DNA of 64,000 nucleotides from Fusobacterium nucleatum_L (GTDB lineage Bacteria > Fusobacteriota > Fusobacteriia > Fusobacteriales > Fusobacteriaceae): assembly GCF_050231725.1 (NCBI RefSeq), contig NZ_CP077172.1:1116001-1180000 (forward strand). Direction: 5' to 3'. The notes under the pieces are model-generated. The model saw only the letters and a program-made list of their open reading frames with translations. It searched no databases and was not told where the DNA came from. Shown in pieces: positions 1 through 7,583 of this stretch (positions are counted from its first letter, which is position 1; the number at the start of each line of letters is the position of its first letter). Made by a program: the position numbers and the translations under genes.

Positions 1-567
1 GCAGGTTCAATAAGATCTGAAAAAGTTATGAATCCTCATACTTTTATATCTATAACAACTTCAATTCAACAAGTATATAATATAGCTAAAGAATTGGGAG
101 AAATAGACCCAGCTAATAAAGAATTTTATTTAAAAAATTCAAGAGATTATGCTAAAAAATTAAGAAAATTAAAGACAGATGCTCTAAATGAAGTTAAGAA
201 TCTTGGAAATATTGATGTAAGAGTTGCAACATTACATGGGGGATATGACTATTTATTATCAGAATTTGGAATAGATGTTAAGGCAGTTATAGAACCATCT
301 CATGGAGCACAACCAAGTGCAGCAGATTTAGAAAAAGTTATTAAAATAATTAAAGATGAAAAAATAGATATAATTTTTGGTGAAAGAAACTTCAATAATA
401 AGTTTGTAGATACTATACATAAAGAAACAGGTGTTCAAGTTAGATCACTTTCTCATATGACAAATGGTGCTTATGAAGCTAATGGTTTTGAAAAATTTAT
501 AAAAATAGACTTAGATGAAGTTGTAAAAGCAATTAAAGACACAGCAGCTAAAAAAGGAAAAAAATAA
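1..567 (+). CDS. Metal ABC transporter substrate-binding protein, ZnuA/TroA family (5' partial)
   Basis: The reading frame is open from base 1, so only the C-terminal 188 residues are present. The fragment carries the family motif NPHTFIS, matching the NPH(V/I)W metal-ligand segment of zinc/manganese binding proteins, and later a conserved His in EPSHGAQPS and a distal E(R/N)NFN segment typical of the C-terminal lobe. These proteins bind Zn2+ or Mn2+ outside the membrane and hand it to the ABC permease. The stop is one base before the ATG of the ATPase gene, so the two are co-transcribed and probably translationally coupled. Metal specificity cannot be read from this fragment. Confidence 0.85.
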   Translation, partial: AGSIRSEKVMNPHTFISITTSIQQVYNIAKELGEIDPANKEFYLKNSRDYAKKLRKLKTDALNEVKNLGNIDVRVATLHGGYDYLLSEFGIDVKAVIEPSHGAQPSAADLEKVIKIIKDEKIDIIFGERNFNNKFVDTIHKETGVQVRSLSHMTNGAYEANGFEKFIKIDLDEVVKAIKDTAAKKGKK

Positions 568-568
568 T

Positions 569-1258
569 ATGAATGGTCTTGAAATTCAAATAAAAAATTT
601 AAATTTAATACTATCTGGAAATGAAATTTTAGAAGATATAAATTTAACAGTAAAAGCAGGAGAAATTCACTGTTTAGTAGGTCCTAATGGTGGAGGGAAA
701 ACTTCTCTTTTAAGATGTATACTAGGGCAAATGCCTTTTACAGGTAGTATAGAAATGAAATATGAAAAAGAAAAAATTATTGGCTATGTGCCACAGGTTT
801 TAGATTTTGAAAGAACTTTACCTATTACAGTGGAAGACTTTATGGCTATGACTAATCAAGTGAGACCTTGTTTTATGGGATTGTCTAAAAAATGTAAACC
901 AGAAATAGATAATCTTTTAAAAAAATTAGGAGTATTTGAAAAGAAAAAAAGATTGTTAGGAAACTTATCAGGAGGAGAAAGACAAAGAGTTTTGCTTGCT
1001 CAAGCACTTTTTCCTAGACCTAATCTTTTGATTTTAGATGAGCCTTTAACTGGTATTGATAAAGCAGGAGAAGATTATTTTAAGGAAGTTGTAAAGGAAT
1101 TAAAAGAAGAAGGTATGACAATTCTTTGGATACACCATAACTTGGCACAGGTAAAAGAGTTAGCAGATACTGTTACTTGTATAAGAAAAAGAATGGTATT
1201 CAGTGGAGATCCTAAGGAAGAATTAAAAGAAGATAAAATTATGAGAATTTTTGAGTAA
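569..1258 (+). CDS. Metal ABC transporter ATP-binding protein (ZnuC-like)
   Basis: A 229-residue ABC ATPase that powers metal import with the adjoining binding protein and permease. Walker A reads GPNGGGKTS (about residues 38-46), the signature LSGGERQR is near residue 133, Walker B is LLILDEP and the switch His is in IHHN. The length is normal for ZnuC/MntB-type ATPases. It starts one base after the binding-protein stop. The order SBP-ATPase-permease is usual for zinc/manganese systems; zinc is the more likely substrate but this is inference. Confidence 0.9.
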   Translation: MNGLEIQIKNLNLILSGNEILEDINLTVKAGEIHCLVGPNGGGKTSLLRCILGQMPFTGSIEMKYEKEKIIGYVPQVLDFERTLPITVEDFMAMTNQVRPCFMGLSKKCKPEIDNLLKKLGVFEKKKRLLGNLSGGERQRVLLAQALFPRPNLLILDEPLTGIDKAGEDYFKEVVKELKEEGMTILWIHHNLAQVKELADTVTCIRKRMVFSGDPKEELKEDKIMRIFE

Positions 1259-1270
1259 GATATATAAATA

Positions 1271-1295
1271 ATTTACTACTGTAAAATGTAGTAAA
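1271..1295 (+). other. Small hairpin after the ABC ATPase
   Basis: TTTACTAC and GTAGTAAA form an 8-bp stem with an 8-base loop right after the ATPase stop. It is followed by an A-rich rather than T-rich tail, so it is a poor Rho-independent terminator on this strand. It may work as one on the opposite strand or as an mRNA 3' stabiliser. Confidence 0.4.
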
Positions 1296-1301
1296 AAATA
1301 A

Positions 1302-1451
1302 GCGAGTTACGAATGTAGATTTTAGATAAAAAATCAAATAGAATGAGCCGAGTAATTGTCGGTGTGTTTGAAGCCAACTTGTTGGCAAGTTTTCCGAAAT
1401 TACAGCGAATTCTTGATTTTTTATCGTCAAGAAATCTACTCAGTGACGAAC
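1302..1451 (+). repeat. Structured dispersed repeat, copy 1
   Basis: About 150 bp that fold into nested stems. The outer arms are GTAGATTT with AAATCTAC. Next is an 11-bp perfect arm pair, GATAAAAAATC (1325-1335) with GATTTTTTATC (1415-1425). In the centre is the hairpin GCCAACTTGTTGGC (1373-1386) with a CTTG loop. A second copy at 3293-3484 shares the blocks AATGAGCCGAGTAATT and CCGAAATTACAG but has different, still complementary, stem sequences. It sits between the ATPase and permease genes of one transporter and has no coding potential of its own. From memory I believe similar elements occur in other Fusobacterium intergenic regions, which is unverified here. Confidence 0.75.
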
Positions 1452-1492
1452 TATTTTTTATACATTTCCTAAATAAGTTTGTAGGAGAGAAG

Positions 1493-2386
1493 ATGTTAGA
1501 AAATTTTAGAAATTTCTTAATGAATTTAGCTGAACAAGGAGATATTCCATCTTCTTTTAAGTATGGTTTTGTTATTAATGCAATGATATGTGCATTACTT
1601 ATAGGACCGATACTTGGAGGAATTGGGACTATGGTAGTTACAAAAAAAATGGCTTTCTTTTCAGAAGCAGTTGGACATGCTGCTATGACAGGTATAGCTA
1701 TAGGTGTAATACTTGGAGAACCTTTTTCAGCACCATATATTTCACTTTTTACTTATTGTATATTATTTGGTTTAATAATAAATTATACAAAAAATAGAAC
1801 TAAAATGTCCTCTGATACTTTGATAGGAGTATTTCTTTCGATATCAATAGCTTTGGGAGGCTCACTTCTTATTTATGTATCAGCTAAGGTAAATTCACAT
1901 GCCTTGGAAAGTATATTGTTTGGTTCAATACTTACAGTAAATGATACAGATATCTACATTTTAGTTATGTCAGCTATTGTAATTGGTTTTGTTTTAATAC
2001 CATACTTAAATAGGATGTTATTGGCAAGTTTTAATCCAAATTTAGCAATAGTAAGAGGAGTTAATGTAAAATTAATAGAATATATTTTTATAATAATTGT
2101 TACTGTTATAACAATAGCTTCAGTAAAGATAATAGGTTCAATACTTGTGGAAGCTTTACTTTTAATACCAGCAGCAGCAGCAAAAAATTTATCAAAGTCT
2201 ATAAAAGGTTTTGTTGGATATTCAGTAATTTTTGCTCTTGTTAGTTGCATACTAGGAGTGTATCTACCTATACATTTTGATATATCAATTCCATCAGGTG
2301 GAGCAATAATAATGATTTCATCATTTATCTTTATTGTTACAGTTATTATTAAAATGCTATTTAAGAACTTTGCAGAAGGAGAGTAA
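1493..2386 (+). CDS. Metal ABC transporter permease (ZnuB/MntB-like)
   Basis: A 297-residue integral membrane protein of the ABC-3 permease family with about eight or nine hydrophobic segments; the early stretch GPILGGIGTMVVTKKMAFFS followed by AVGHAAM is diagnostic. It forms the metal channel with the upstream ATPase. The frame is open back to an ATG at 1343, but that codon lies inside the structured repeat and has no ribosome-binding site. The ATG at 1493 has AGGAGAG seven bases upstream and gives the normal length, so I place the start there. Its stop is followed by a single base before the next ATG, marking an operon. Confidence 0.88.
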   Translation: MLENFRNFLMNLAEQGDIPSSFKYGFVINAMICALLIGPILGGIGTMVVTKKMAFFSEAVGHAAMTGIAIGVILGEPFSAPYISLFTYCILFGLIINYTKNRTKMSSDTLIGVFLSISIALGGSLLIYVSAKVNSHALESILFGSILTVNDTDIYILVMSAIVIGFVLIPYLNRMLLASFNPNLAIVRGVNVKLIEYIFIIIVTVITIASVKIIGSILVEALLLIPAAAAKNLSKSIKGFVGYSVIFALVSCILGVYLPIHFDISIPSGGAIIMISSFIFIVTVIIKMLFKNFAEGE

Positions 2387-2387
2387 A

Positions 2388-3266
2388 ATGAAGAAAAGAT
2401 TATTGTTTATTTTGATGTTAATTATAGGTTCACTAAGTTTTGCAGAAAATATTGTAATTACATCTATACAACCATTATATTCTTTGACAAGTTATTTAAC
2501 TGAAGGGACAGATATAAAAGTCTACACTCCTTTTGGTTCAGATGTATCAATGACTATGTCTAAGGAATCTATAAGAGAAGAAGATTTTGATCTATCTATT
2601 GCAAAAAAAGCTCAAGCAGTTGTAGATATTGCTAAAATATGGCCGGAAGATGTAATCTATGGTAAGGCAAGAATGAATAAGATAAATATTGTTGAAATTG
2701 ATGCAAGCCATCCTTATGATGAAAAGATGACAACTTTATTTTTCAGTGATTATTCAAATGGAAAACTAAATCCATATATTTGGACAGGAAGCAAAAATTT
2801 AGTCAGAATGATAAATATCATAGCTAGAGATTTAATAAGATTATATCCTAATAATAAAGCTAAAATAGAAAAAAACATAACTAAATTTACTGCTGATTTA
2901 TTAAAAATAGAAAATGAAGCAAATGAAAAATTACTTTCAGTTGGAGATGCAGAAGTTATATCTTTAAGTGAAAATTTACAATATTTTCTAAATGATATGA
3001 ATATATACACAGAATATGTGGATTATGATAGTGTAAATGTTGAAAATATTGCTAATTTAATAAAAGATAAGGGAATTAAAGTAGTTGTTTCTGATAGATG
3101 GTTAAAGAAAAATATTATAAAAGCTTTAAAAGAAGCAGGTGGAGAATTTGTAATTATAAATACTTTGGATATACCTATGGATAAAGATGGAAAAATGGAT
3201 CCAGATGCTATATTAAAAACTTTTAAAGAAAATACAGATAATTTAATTGAAGCACTAAAAAAATAA
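2388..3266 (+). CDS. Second ZnuA/TroA-like substrate-binding protein lacking the usual histidine ligands
   Basis: A 292-residue exported protein with a signal peptide (MKKRLLFILML..LSFA, cleaved before about residue 20). The two-lobe architecture of cluster A-I metal-binding proteins is visible: the N-lobe ITSIQPLYSLTS, a long linker helix, and the C-lobe with VVVSDRWL. Where family members carry the metal-binding DPH and NPH(V/I)W histidines, this protein has SDVSM and NPYIW, so two canonical ligands are absent. One nearby His remains in DASHPYD. It follows the permease by one base and is in the same operon. It may bind a different ligand or act as an accessory subunit. Confidence 0.75.
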   Translation: MKKRLLFILMLIIGSLSFAENIVITSIQPLYSLTSYLTEGTDIKVYTPFGSDVSMTMSKESIREEDFDLSIAKKAQAVVDIAKIWPEDVIYGKARMNKINIVEIDASHPYDEKMTTLFFSDYSNGKLNPYIWTGSKNLVRMINIIARDLIRLYPNNKAKIEKNITKFTADLLKIENEANEKLLSVGDAEVISLSENLQYFLNDMNIYTEYVDYDSVNVENIANLIKDKGIKVVVSDRWLKKNIIKALKEAGGEFVIINTLDIPMDKDGKMDPDAILKTFKENTDNLIEALKK

Positions 3267-3292
3267 TTTATATAATTAGATATAAAAAGCAA

Positions 3293-3484
3293 TGAGTTAC
3301 ATTCCAGATTTTAAGATAAAAATTAAACAGAATGAGCCGAGTAATTATCGGCGTGTCTGAAGCTGACTTGTCAGCAATCTTAGAAAGTCTTAATGAACTT
3401 GTTCATTTAGAGTTTCTTACAGATGCCGAAATTACAGTGAATTCTTAATTTTTATCTGTTAAGAAATCTGGCTAGTAACGAATG
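3293..3484 (+). repeat. Structured dispersed repeat, copy 2 (with an extra hairpin)
   Basis: About 190 bp homologous to the element at 1302-1451. The arms are CCAGATT with AATCTGG at the edge, then GATAAAAATTA (3315-3325) with TAATTTTTATC (3446-3456), and the inner hairpin GCTGACTTGTCAGC (3362-3375). Each stem differs from copy 1 but remains paired, so changes on one arm are matched on the other. A second hairpin, AATGAACTTGTTCATT (3392-3407), again with a CTTG loop, is present here and missing from copy 1. It lies between the binding-protein gene and the next small exported gene. Confidence 0.75.
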
Positions 3485-3514
3485 ATTTTTATTCTAACTG
3501 TACAGGAGGAAAAA

Positions 3515-3934
3515 ATGAAAAAGTTTTTAGTTTTAATTATTGGAGTTTTAATGTCAGTTGTTGTATTTGCACATGCACCATTAATTTCTGTTGATGACAA
3601 TGGAGATGGAACTGTGTATATTGAAGGTGGATTCTCAAATGGGGCTGCTGCTGAAGGAGTAGAAATTATAATTGTTAAGGATAAGGCATATAATGGTCCT
3701 GAAGAAACTTTCAAAGGGAAAGAAGTTATCTATAAAGGAAAATTAGATGCTAAAGGAAGTATAACTCTTCCAAAACCAGCAACTGATAAATATGAAGTAT
3801 ACTTCAATGCTGGAGAAGGACATGTTGCTAGTAAGAAAGGACCTGCTTTAACAGCTGGTGAAAAAGCTAATTGGGATAAAGCAATTGCAAGTTTTGACTT
3901 TGGAGAATGGAAAGAACTAATGTTAGAAAAGTAA
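3515..3934 (+). CDS. Small exported protein, possibly metal-related
   Basis: 139 residues with a signal peptide ending near VVVFAHA. The mature part is beta-rich and begins HAPLISVDDNGDGTVYIEGG, reminiscent of the small periplasmic subunits found beside nickel/cobalt or copper uptake genes, with His directly after the predicted cleavage site. The start is set by the ribosome site AGGAGG seven bases upstream. The next gene, 46 bases on, has the same design (signal peptide followed at once by HDH). The location downstream of a metal ABC transporter suggests a metal-linked role, but no function is established from the sequence. Confidence 0.65.
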   Translation: MKKFLVLIIGVLMSVVVFAHAPLISVDDNGDGTVYIEGGFSNGAAAEGVEIIIVKDKAYNGPEETFKGKEVIYKGKLDAKGSITLPKPATDKYEVYFNAGEGHVASKKGPALTAGEKANWDKAIASFDFGEWKELMLEK

Positions 3935-3980
3935 TAAGGTTGGTATGATATAAAAATAAAAATTATTTGGAGGTATCAGT

Positions 3981-4775
3981 ATGAAAAAAAGTTTGGTATT
4001 AATTGGTAGTATTTTATTAGCAGCAAATTTATTTGCACATGATCATTTTCTTTATACATCTAATTTAGATGCAAGTAATCAAAAAGAAGTTAAAATGAAA
4101 GCAGTTTTAGCTCACCCAGCAGAAGGTCCAGAAGCAGAACCTATAAGTATAGCAACAGTTGATGGAAAAACTTCTTTACCAAAAGCATTTTTTGTAGTTC
4201 ATGATGGAGTAAAAACAGATTTATTATCTAAGGTTAAAATTGGAACTTTAAAAACTGCAAAAGCTGAACATGTAGCATTAGATGCAGTTTACACTATGGA
4301 AGATGGATTAAAAGGTGGAGGAAGCTGGGTATTCGTAATGGATAGTGGAAACACTAAGGACGAAGGATATATGTTCAATCCAGTTGAAAAACTAATAATT
4401 ACAAAAGATTCAGCAGGGTCAGACTATAATCAAAGAGTAGCTCCTGGATACAATGAAATAGTTCCATTAGTAAATCCAGTTAATGCTTGGAAAGAAAATG
4501 TATTTAGAGCAAAATTTGTTGACAAAGATGGAAAACCTATAAAGAATGCAAGAATAGATGTAGACTTTATAAATGGTAAATTAGATATGACTAACAATAC
4601 TTGGGTAGCTAATAAAGAAGCTCCAAAAACAAGTTTAAGAGTATTTACAGATGACAATGGAGTATTTGCTTTTGTTCCTTCAAGAGCAGGACAATGGGTT
4701 ATAAGAGCAGTTGCTTCTATGGACAGAGAAAAGAAAGTTGTTCATGATGCTTCACTAGTGGTACAATTCCAATAA
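3981..4775 (+). CDS. DUF4198-like exported protein
   Basis: 264 residues. After the signal peptide (about 20 residues, ending LFA) the mature N-terminus starts HDHFLYTS, then a beta-sandwich and a C-terminal carboxypeptidase-regulatory-like segment (FVDKDGKPIKNARIDVDFIN ... DDNGVFAFVPSRAGQWVIRA). This layout is that of DUF4198 proteins, many of which are encoded with nickel/cobalt uptake systems and are thought to bind metal outside the cell. The ribosome site is GGAGG eight bases before the start. It is probably co-transcribed with the preceding gene. A role in metal capture is inference from family and neighbours. Confidence 0.75.
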   Translation: MKKSLVLIGSILLAANLFAHDHFLYTSNLDASNQKEVKMKAVLAHPAEGPEAEPISIATVDGKTSLPKAFFVVHDGVKTDLLSKVKIGTLKTAKAEHVALDAVYTMEDGLKGGGSWVFVMDSGNTKDEGYMFNPVEKLIITKDSAGSDYNQRVAPGYNEIVPLVNPVNAWKENVFRAKFVDKDGKPIKNARIDVDFINGKLDMTNNTWVANKEAPKTSLRVFTDDNGVFAFVPSRAGQWVIRAVASMDREKKVVHDASLVVQFQ

Positions 4776-4788
4776 AATAATTTAGAAG

Positions 4789-4832
4789 AAAGGGGTGTTG
4801 AAATATAAAAAATATTTTGATACCCTTTTTTT
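4789..4832 (+). terminator. Rho-independent terminator after the DUF4198-like gene
   Basis: AAAGGGGT and its partner TACCCTTT form the outer stem, with an AT-rich inner stem around ATAT, and seven Ts follow. It closes the metal-related cluster. Confidence 0.8.
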
Positions 4833-4920
4833 AAAATATTTTTATAATAACATAAATATTTATACTTGCTGATAATCTTACAGGATAAAGTTTTATTTTT
4901 AATTATAAGGAGGTAAAATT

Positions 4921-6162
4921 ATGAATTTTGAGATTATTGAAGGAATATTAAATATCAATTTAAACTCAACTATGACACTGGCACTTGCAGCATTATTATT
5001 AATTATGGGATATTCAATTAATAAAAGAGTTACGATTCTTAATAAGTATTGTATTCCTGCACCAGTTGTAGGTGGATTTATTTTTATGTTTTTAACTTGG
5101 TTAGGGCATACTAACAATGCTTTTAAGTTTAATTTTGAAAATATTTTTCAATCAACATTCATGCTTGCATTCTTTACTACAGTTGGATTAGGTGCAAGTT
5201 TTACCTTATTAAAAAAAGGTGGAAAACTTTTAATAATTTATTGGCTTACTTGTGGGATAATATCAATCCTTCAAAATGTAATAGGAATAACTATTAGCAA
5301 AACAACAGGTTTAGAAGCACCTTATGCATTACTATCAAGTGCAATATCAATGATTGGTGGACATGGAGCAGCACTTGCTTATGGAGGAACTTTTGCCAAA
5401 ATGGGTTATGAAAGTGCACCATTGGTAGGAGCAGCAGCAGCAACATTCGGACTTATAACTGCTGTTTTGATAGGAGGACCTCTTGGTAGAAGATTGATAG
5501 AAAAAAATAATTTAAGACCTGATAATAGTGAAAATTTTGATCAATCTGTAACAGAGATAAATGTGGATAAGGGAGAAAAATTATCAGATTTAGATATAAT
5601 AAAAAATGTTGTTGTAATTTTACTTTGTATGGCAATAGGTAGCTATATTTCAACTTTAATAGGAAAACTTATAAAAATGGATTTTCCTTCTTATGTTGGT
5701 GCAATGTTTGTGGCGGTAATAGTAAGAAATATAAATGAGAAAACTCATACATATAATTTTAGTTTCTCATTAGTTGATGGTATAGGTAATGTTATGCTTA
5801 ACTTATATTTATCACTTGCACTTATGACTTTAAAGCTTTGGGAACTTTCAGGATTAATAGGTGGAGTTCTTTTAGTAGTTGCTTGTCAAGTTATATTTAT
5901 GATAATCATAGCTTACTTTGTTGTATTTAGAATATTAGGTTCTAATTATGATGCAGCAGTAATGTGTTCAGGACTATGTGGACATGGACTTGGAGCAACT
6001 CCTTCTGCTATAGTTAATATGACAGCAATAAATGAAAAATACGGAATGTCAAGAAAGGCTATGATGATAGTACCTATTGTTGGAGCTTTCCTTGTAGATA
6101 TAATCTATCAACCTGCAACAGTTTGGTTTATTAAAACTTTTGTACAAGGATTTGTTCAGTAA
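4921..6162 (+). CDS. gltS: Sodium/glutamate symporter
   Basis: 413 residues, about 11-12 hydrophobic segments, with the GltS hallmarks: an N-terminal half with IPAPVVGGF, the re-entrant motif GGHGAALAYG and, in the second half, the pseudo-symmetric GHGLGATPSAI. It imports glutamate with Na+ across the inner membrane. Length and motifs match GltS family members. The ribosome site AAGGAGG is placed seven bases before the start. It stands alone between two terminators. Glutamate is a principal energy source for fusobacteria, fitting an amino-acid fermenter. Confidence 0.95.
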   Translation: MNFEIIEGILNINLNSTMTLALAALLLIMGYSINKRVTILNKYCIPAPVVGGFIFMFLTWLGHTNNAFKFNFENIFQSTFMLAFFTTVGLGASFTLLKKGGKLLIIYWLTCGIISILQNVIGITISKTTGLEAPYALLSSAISMIGGHGAALAYGGTFAKMGYESAPLVGAAAATFGLITAVLIGGPLGRRLIEKNNLRPDNSENFDQSVTEINVDKGEKLSDLDIIKNVVVILLCMAIGSYISTLIGKLIKMDFPSYVGAMFVAVIVRNINEKTHTYNFSFSLVDGIGNVMLNLYLSLALMTLKLWELSGLIGGVLLVVACQVIFMIIIAYFVVFRILGSNYDAAVMCSGLCGHGLGATPSAIVNMTAINEKYGMSRKAMMIVPIVGAFLVDIIYQPATVWFIKTFVQGFVQ

Positions 6163-6196
6163 TTTAAAAAAGTTTAGACTAATAATTAACATAATT

Positions 6197-6240
6197 AAGA
6201 GAATTTTTTGAGAATAAAATCTTAAAGAGTTCTCTTTTTT
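6197..6240 (+). terminator. Rho-independent terminator after gltS
   Basis: AAGAGAATTTTTTGAG pairs with CTTAAAGAGTTCTCTT (several wobble pairs), followed by a T run. Confidence 0.8.
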
Positions 6241-6290
6241 GTATAACTTAGATTACTAATATTCCAGAGGATATTTTCTTTTATGACTTC

Positions 6291-6319
6291 TTGATACATA
6301 TTAATAAATATGCTATTAT
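6291..6319 (+). promoter_or_regulatory. Promoter for the GNAT/nth genes
   Basis: TTGATA (6291-6296), a 17-base spacer, then TATTAT (6314-6319) preceded by TGC, an extended -10. It lies 45 bases ahead of the GNAT start. Confidence 0.6.
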
Positions 6320-6363
6320 ACAAGTACTTTGAATAGATAATAGAAGTTTTAGAGGTGGTATTC

Positions 6364-6840
6364 TTGTCCAGGTTCAAAATAAGAAATATGAGAGAAAATG
6401 ATATTGAAGTCATTTATAAAAATTTACATTTAGATTTTGTAAATAAATATTTTAAAAATAAAAAACAGCAACAAAAAATTCATAAAAATCATAATGAATG
6501 GTATAAAACTCATATATCTTCTCTTGATTATTCAATCTATATTTTTGAAGATGAAGAAAATAACTTTGTAGCGATGACAAGTTATGAAATTTTTGTTGAT
6601 ACTGCAAGGGTAAACATTTATTTGAATAAGGATTTTAGAAATAAGAAATATTCACAAGAAATACTACTTGAAAGCATAGATCAATTTTTAAATGATAATA
6701 AGAGTGTAAAATATCTTCAAGCATATATATTAGAAGAAAATATAGCTTCAAAGAAAATTTTTGAAAACATAGGATTTGAATACGATAATAAAAAAGAAAC
6801 TTATGATGATGGTTTAGAATATTTAGTATATATAAAATAA
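6364..6840 (+). CDS. GNAT family N-acetyltransferase
   Basis: About 158 residues with a GNAT fold. The N-terminal strand/helix is FKIRNMRENDIEVIYK, and the acetyl-CoA region is LNKDFRNKKYSQEIL followed by the typical C-terminal NIASKKIFENIGFE. These enzymes transfer acetyl from acetyl-CoA to amines on proteins or small molecules; the substrate is not predictable here. I choose TTG at 6364, since GAGGTGG lies five bases upstream; GTG at 6355 would overlap this ribosome site and ATG at 6388 would cut into the first strand. It sits 14 bases ahead of nth, so the two probably form an operon. Confidence 0.75.
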   Translation: MSRFKIRNMRENDIEVIYKNLHLDFVNKYFKNKKQQQKIHKNHNEWYKTHISSLDYSIYIFEDEENNFVAMTSYEIFVDTARVNIYLNKDFRNKKYSQEILLESIDQFLNDNKSVKYLQAYILEENIASKKIFENIGFEYDNKKETYDDGLEYLVYIK

Positions 6841-6854
6841 AAGGATACGATACA

Positions 6855-7505
6855 ATGACAAAGAAGGAAAAAGTAAAAAAGATACTAGTAGAAATGGAGA
6901 AAAAGTTTGGGCAACCAAAGTGTGCCTTGAATTTTAAAACTCCTTTTGAACTTTTAGTTGCAGTTATCTTGTCTGCACAATGTACAGATAAGAGAGTAAA
7001 TATAGTTACAGAAGAAATGTTTAAAGAAGTAAATACTCCTGAGCAGTTTGCTAGTATGGATATAGAGGAAATTGAAAATTATATAAGAAGTACAGGTTTT
7101 TTTAGAAACAAAGCTAAAAATATAAAAAAATGTAGTCAGCAGTTATTAGAAGAATATAATGGAGAGATTCCACAAGATATGGATAAGCTTACAGAATTAG
7201 CAGGAGTTGGAAGAAAGACTGCCAATGTTGTAAGAGGCGAAGTCTGGGGACTAGCAGATGGGATAACTGTAGATACTCATGTTAAAAGAATTACAAATTT
7301 AATAGGCTTAGTTAAAAGTGAAGATCCTATTAAAATAGAACAGGAACTCATGAAAATTGTTCCTAAAAAATCTTGGATAAATTTTTCTCACTATTTAATT
7401 TTACATGGAAGAGCAACTTGTATTGCAAGAAGACCACAGTGTAAAAATTGTGAAATTTCTGAGTGTTGTAACTATGGAAAAATAAAATTATCAAAAGATA
7501 ACTAA
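6855..7505 (+). CDS. nth: Endonuclease III (DNA glycosylase/AP lyase)
   Basis: 216 residues, the normal size. The helix-hairpin-helix is LAGVGRKTANV with the catalytic Lys, the catalytic Asp is in VDTHVKR, and the C-terminal 4Fe-4S cluster cysteines have the exact C-x6-C-x2-C-x5-C spacing (CIARRPQCKNCEISECC). It removes oxidised pyrimidines from DNA in base excision repair. It follows the GNAT gene closely and precedes the Fe-S assembly genes nifS and nifU, which supply clusters to enzymes such as this one. Confidence 0.95.
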   Translation: MTKKEKVKKILVEMEKKFGQPKCALNFKTPFELLVAVILSAQCTDKRVNIVTEEMFKEVNTPEQFASMDIEEIENYIRSTGFFRNKAKNIKKCSQQLLEEYNGEIPQDMDKLTELAGVGRKTANVVRGEVWGLADGITVDTHVKRITNLIGLVKSEDPIKIEQELMKIVPKKSWINFSHYLILHGRATCIARRPQCKNCEISECCNYGKIKLSKDN

Positions 7506-7522
7506 AAAAGTACAATTTATTC

Positions 7523-7551
7523 TTGACAATCTTAATAAAGAATGTTATAAG
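7523..7551 (+). promoter_or_regulatory. Promoter for nifS
   Basis: A consensus -35 TTGACA (7523-7528), a 17-base spacer and -10 TATAAG (7546-7551), ending 32 bases before the nifS start. Confidence 0.8.
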
Positions 7552-7583
7552 TTATGTAGAGATTATTAGGGAGATGAAATATA

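Noticed and set aside
1343..1492. N-terminal 50-residue extension of the permease
   Set aside because: It lies in the structured repeat, has no ribosome-binding site and is not like any permease N-terminus; ATG 1493 has a good site.
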